Source: Morella rubra (Eukaryota > Streptophyta > Magnoliopsida > Fagales > Myricaceae). Taken from it: DNA of 64,000 nucleotides. Below are positions 60,403 to 64,000 of this stretch, in pieces. Both the position numbers and the translations under genes were made by a program. The notes under the pieces are model-generated. The model was not told the origin of the DNA. It did not search any database and saw nothing but the letters and a program-made list of their open reading frames with translations. The DNA is taken from the NCBI GenBank assembly GCA_003952965.2, contig CM025850.1:25403618-25467617 (forward strand), read 5' to 3'. The stretch's first letter is position 1, and every line of letters begins with the position of its first letter.

Positions 60403-61593
60403 TAAGGGTGGGCACCGGAACGAATAGAACCGGAATAGCCCATTCCGGTTACGGTTCCGGTACCCACTGGAACCATAATTTTCATTCCAGTTCCATTCTA
60501 GAATAGAACCGGAATGGAACCGGAATTTCCAGAAACGGAATCCAGAAATTCCGGTTCCTTATCTGGCCAAACGAAGAGGGAGACAGAAAACACAATCGGG
60601 AAGCTATCTTTTGTCTATGAAAAATTTTAAAATGCTATCCTCCAGAACTCCATACAGAAACAAAACCAAAATCATATTAAAGATAACAAAAAGAATAGAA
60701 AAGAGCTATATAGATCCGTGAACATTTCCATCAGACCATCACCTCAACTCCACGCTCAGATCCGTAGATTCTATGGTTGTTTCTTTGTTCATAGTCCAAT
60801 TGCAGAAGATTCCAAGAAATTGGTGAGTGAAAGCTTCTGAATTATCACCTTCTTTCCCAAGTTTTTCACTTTGCAGAAATAGTCGAACACTATGTTCTCA
60901 TCGACCCCATTTGTCCTCTCCTTCACTCTCTTCCTCTCCGTACCACTTCTCTTTGTCGTCGGCCCTCAAATCCTCCTCCGAAACATGTCCTGCCCTCATT
61001 CCCGGACGACCTTGACGATCTCGTCCTCAGATGTCAATATGTAAATATTTACATAATCACCAACTCAGTTTCAGTGAAAGAAGCTAAACCATAACAATAG
61101 ACCCACCCTGATCTCCCTTGAATGACTACAGACCCATCCCAGAATCAACAAACCATAAAGAACAAGATACTTAACATGCTAGCAGCCGATTACCAAAACA
61201 AACCAAACAAAATATACGGCTCCAATGTGATGCAACGGCGAGAGAGAGAGGGAAAGCGGAACTAAGCACGGTTGAGGGAGAAAGGATCTGAGCACGGTTG
61301 AGGGAGAATCGAAAGACAGACCACGACAAGGAGGGTGGGGCGCATGGCTCAAGCTAACGGCAGGGAGAATGGGAGAGAGGGGGCATAAGCGCTAGAAACC
61401 TGGAGGCTGTACGACCTAATTTCGTTCGGTTAAGTGACCTGGGTCCTGGGTCGACCTAGGTCAATACTTTATTTTTTCATTTTTTTAAAAAAAAAATATC
61501 GGAACCGGAAATTCCGGCATTTCCGCCATAAACTGATTTTTGACTAAAATGTGATCCGGTTCTGGTTCAAACAGGAACAAATGCTCAGCCTTA
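60403..61593. mobile_element. hAT-type non-autonomous element, 1,191 bp, with perfect 8-bp target duplication
   Basis: The left end TAAGGGTGGGCACCGG and the inverse complement of the right end (TAAGGCTGAGCATTTG) share a 12-base terminal repeat with two differences. The flank ctaatgct is present exactly on both sides (60395-60402 and 61594-61601), the 8-bp duplication typical of hAT. Removing the element restores the MULE coding sequence across the junction. The motif accggaa/ttccggt is repeated many times near both ends, likely transposase-binding sites. No transposase frame inside. Confidence 0.85.
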
Positions 61594-62060
61594 CTAATGC
61601 TCTGAGTAGTTAGGGGACACTGTGATGGTGGAGGTCCACTAGAAAATGGTGCAGCGATGCACTTGCAGTACTTGGAACCCTTCGTGATGCTTTCCTCCTC
61701 TTTAGGCGTGGACATGTTCTTTTATTGTGACCCATCTCTTTACACTCAGAACATATAATCCCACTTTGCCGCCTCGGTATCCTACCAGTGGTGTACACTT
61801 TTCCGGTCCCCGTTTCCAGAGTTTTCTAGGCCTACCAGGTTGAGCCCTTGATGGCGAGGGTTCCATTGCCTCATATGCAATATGGAGCCATTGGTCCTCA
61901 GATGGAATCAAGTAAATAATAGGGGCATATACCTTCCAATAGGCCTCTGTGGTATAATACCAGTCTACGAAGTCTTCAGGATTTCTTCCATCGTATATGA
62001 TGGTAGCAAACCCGTGAGGACATGGGATCCCACTAAGATCCCACCTCTGACAAGTGCATG

Positions 62061-62894
62061 TTTTTCATAAGCAATATTATTGTCATTCCAATATAATTTG
62101 ACGGAAAAATTTGAGGAATGGTGAAAAGTGTATATAAGATTGGCAGTTTAAAGGTGCAACTTGTGTTAATTTGGAGTGCAGCTTGTAAAAACTCCTATCT
62201 AAGAAAAATTAAGAAAAATCAAACCACATAGACTCTGTAAGAAGAAATGAACAGCCGGAGTCAATTGAAAAAATGTCAAACTAGGAAGGGTAGCCTAATA
62301 AAGCGAAAATAGTCAAGTCGAGAGGAATCATGTGGGTTTATAGACAGGACTGCTAAATTGGAAAAATGTCATCGAATCACATACAAAATATAATAAAACA
62401 TATAAATCAATAAAATAAATCTTGCTTTACAGCATAATCTTTCACATGAATAGCTTGTAACAACGACATATTATGTATGTAGCAGTTGTAGTACCTAGAG
62501 TAAGAAAATGTTAATAAAATGATCTCAGCTCTATCCTTATGTTCAAGCGAATTGGTTTTGCTATCACTAAACTTGGGTTTTATAAACCTACCTCGCCCCC
62601 CCCCCCCCCCCGCCCCCACCCCCTCGGGGCCCCCGGGGTAGGGTATTACTTTAACTCAAGTACAATGTTTTGACCTCCTTAGAAAGGGAGCATATTCTTT
62701 CTTTCAAACCCCCCCTCCCCACAAACACCTGTATTACTTTAACTCAAGTACAATGTTTTTCCCTCCTTAAAAATGTCATCGAATCACATACAAAATATAA
62801 TAAAACATATTCTTTCCTTAGATCCCCCCCCCCCCCCCCTCGGGGCAAGGCCTGGAGTATTACTTTGCTCTCGAGTACAATGTTTTGCCCTCCA
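62061..62894. other. No gene seen; poly-C tracts and short duplicated blocks
   Basis: C-rich tracts lie around 62587-62632, 62708-62719 and 62825-62839. The phrases gtattactttaactcaagta and aatgtcatcgaatcacatac each occur twice, pointing to small duplications. No MULE catalytic domain continues here, so the transposase relic is truncated at about 62060. Confidence 0.5.
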
Positions 62895-63735
62895 TATTCT
62901 TTCCTTAGATCAACAAAAGATTATTTATTATTAAGATTCCAATAGCTAGATAAATTAGTCCTACTCTAAAAGCAGATGCATCGCCTTCTTCCTAATTACA
63001 AATCTTTCAGCCTATCGGTTCCCCGTGTTTATCGTCTGATTCCTGTTTGGGTATCTGGTACAATTTGTAATAACACAAACACAAGAAAGATATCACGTAA
63101 AATGATTTGCCCAACTTCATAAGGAAGCATACTTGTTCCTTAATCAGATCAACAAATATTATTCCTTATTTAGATTCCTATAGCTAGATGAGGTCCTACT
63201 CTAAAAGAAGATGTCTCGCCTTCTTCAAAATTATGAACCTTTCTGGCCTATTGATTCCATAAGTTTATCCTCTAATTCTTGTTTAGGTATCTGTTAGAAT
63301 CTACAACAGCACGAACACAAGAAATATATTATGTAAAATAATTTGCCCTTCCTCGTAAGGAATCGTGCATGTTCCTTAATCAAATCAACAAAGATTATTC
63401 CTTATTTAGATTCCTAAGCTAGATGAGGTCCTACTCTAAAAGAAGATGTCTCGCCTTCTTCATAACTACGAACCTTTTCGGCCTAGCGCTCCATCATGAG
63501 TTTATCCTCATTCTCGTATGGATATCTATTGTAATCTGTACCAACACAGACGCAGGAAAGATATCATGTAAAATGATTTATCATCCTTTGGAAGGAAGCA
63601 TGTGTGTTCCTTAATTAAATCAACAAAGATTATTCCTTTTTCAGATCCCATAACTAGATGAGGTCCTACTCTCAAAGAAGATCCCTCGCTCACTTTCAAG
63701 CAACAAACATTGTCTGCCTATCCATTCCATTAGTT
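62895..63735 (+). repeat. Tandem repeat, about 235 bp per unit, 3.5 copies
   Basis: The anchor ttccttaatcagatcaacaa and variants start at 62901, 63136, 63372 and 63607, spacings of 235, 236 and 235. Each unit continues with agctagatgaggtcctactc, agaagatgtctcgccttctt and gtttatcctctaattc-type blocks. Divergence between copies is moderate. No coding potential. The array may extend slightly past 63735. Confidence 0.9.
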
Positions 63736-64000
63736 TATCCTTTAATTATTATATGGCTATCCATTTGCTTTAAATAATATGCATTGCATGTCTGAGTAAA
63801 GCCTATGTTTGCTTTTTTATTATGACCGAGATTCTTCCTTTCCCCTTTTTACTTAGACTTCTTGCCTTATTTAAGAAAAATTAATTATGGTCTTTTCCAT
63901 TAGCAATTTTGAGAGAGAGGATGGGAAAAAATTATCAAGATTAATTTTTTCAATTTGTTGTCCAAATTAGATGGTTTTATTTAGATAGAGATAGACACAT
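63736..64000. other. No gene seen
   Basis: AT-rich flank at the right edge of the window, without recognisable structure. Confidence 0.4.

Larger units (their letters stand above)
59169..62060 (-). pseudogene. MULE (MuDR-type) transposase C-terminal region with a tandem exon array
   Basis: The minus strand opens near 62060 with the end of the SWIM zinc finger (KTCTCQRWDLSGIPCPHG), then NPEDFVDWYYTTEAYWKVYA, a basic linker (PGRPRKLWKRG) and a CCHC knuckle (CSECKEMGHNKRTCP). The catalytic domain upstream is missing. The coding exon is split by an hAT-type element and resumes to a donor below 60389. Then come six exons: 60311-60240, 60161-60090, 60000-59929, 59848-59780, 59678-59607 and 59543-59169. 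The first three are 72 nt and encode related 24-residue units (TIRVPSLRDEAPSQTTLSTQ and so on); the fourth is 69 nt and related; the third has an in-frame stop. The last encodes a basic Pro-rich tail ending at 59169. The copy is dead. Confidence 0.72.

Overview
The window is nuclear DNA of a flowering plant, most likely a eudicot; I cannot name the species. It is AT-rich, has many short exons with GT-AG introns, and is packed with plant-type transposons: L1 LINE, Ty3/gypsy, En/Spm (CACTA), Mutator-like (MULE), hAT and many short inverted-repeat elements. There is also a degraded relic resembling a plant pararetrovirus. Nothing bacterial or organellar was seen.

Four host genes can be supported. 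(1) 3.8-13.7 kb, minus strand: a 13-exon plasma-membrane Qa-SNARE syntaxin of the SYP131/SYP132 type. (2) 27.6-31.5 kb, plus strand: a lysine/glutamate-rich coiled-coil protein with a 2.1 kb intron in its leader; its reading frame is interrupted twice inside near-identical repeats. (3) 32.2-35.1 kb, minus strand: a small zinc-binding protein like Arabidopsis At4g18593, the C-terminal half of DUSP12-type phosphatases without the catalytic domain. (4) 37.6-39.9 kb, plus strand: the nucleolar ribosome-biogenesis factor RRP14/SURF6, with site-II-like and telo-box motifs upstream.

The rest is mobile or decayed DNA. 0.8-3.1 kb: LINE RNase H relic and a 1.8 kb inverted-repeat element. 14.3-20.6 kb: inverted-repeat elements, a gypsy integrase relic and a possible CACTA end. 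21.1-26.5 kb: pararetrovirus-like pieces in opposite orientations flanking a minus-strand L1 LINE that has its 5' half but lacks the 3' half of its reverse transcriptase. 36.6-37.4 and 40-47.5 kb: fold-back elements, a MULE transposase N-terminal relic and a GRF zinc-finger relic. 48.5-56.4 kb: an almost complete En/Spm element with both genes and palindromic subterminal repeats. 57.8-62.1 kb: a GRF zinc-finger/coiled-coil/membrane-anchor relic converging on a MULE transposase C-terminal relic, itself split by a 1.19 kb hAT-type insertion with a perfect 8-bp target duplication. 62.9-63.7 kb: a 235-bp tandem repeat.

The least ordinary signals are two: the repeated convergent pairing of MULE transposase pieces with GRF-zinc-finger/coiled-coil/transmembrane genes, the layout of the two genes of maize MuDR; and a tandem array of nearly equal 72-nt exons in the MULE tail. 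The four host genes show no functional link to each other. Exon boundaries were read by eye from splice signals and family knowledge, not computed.
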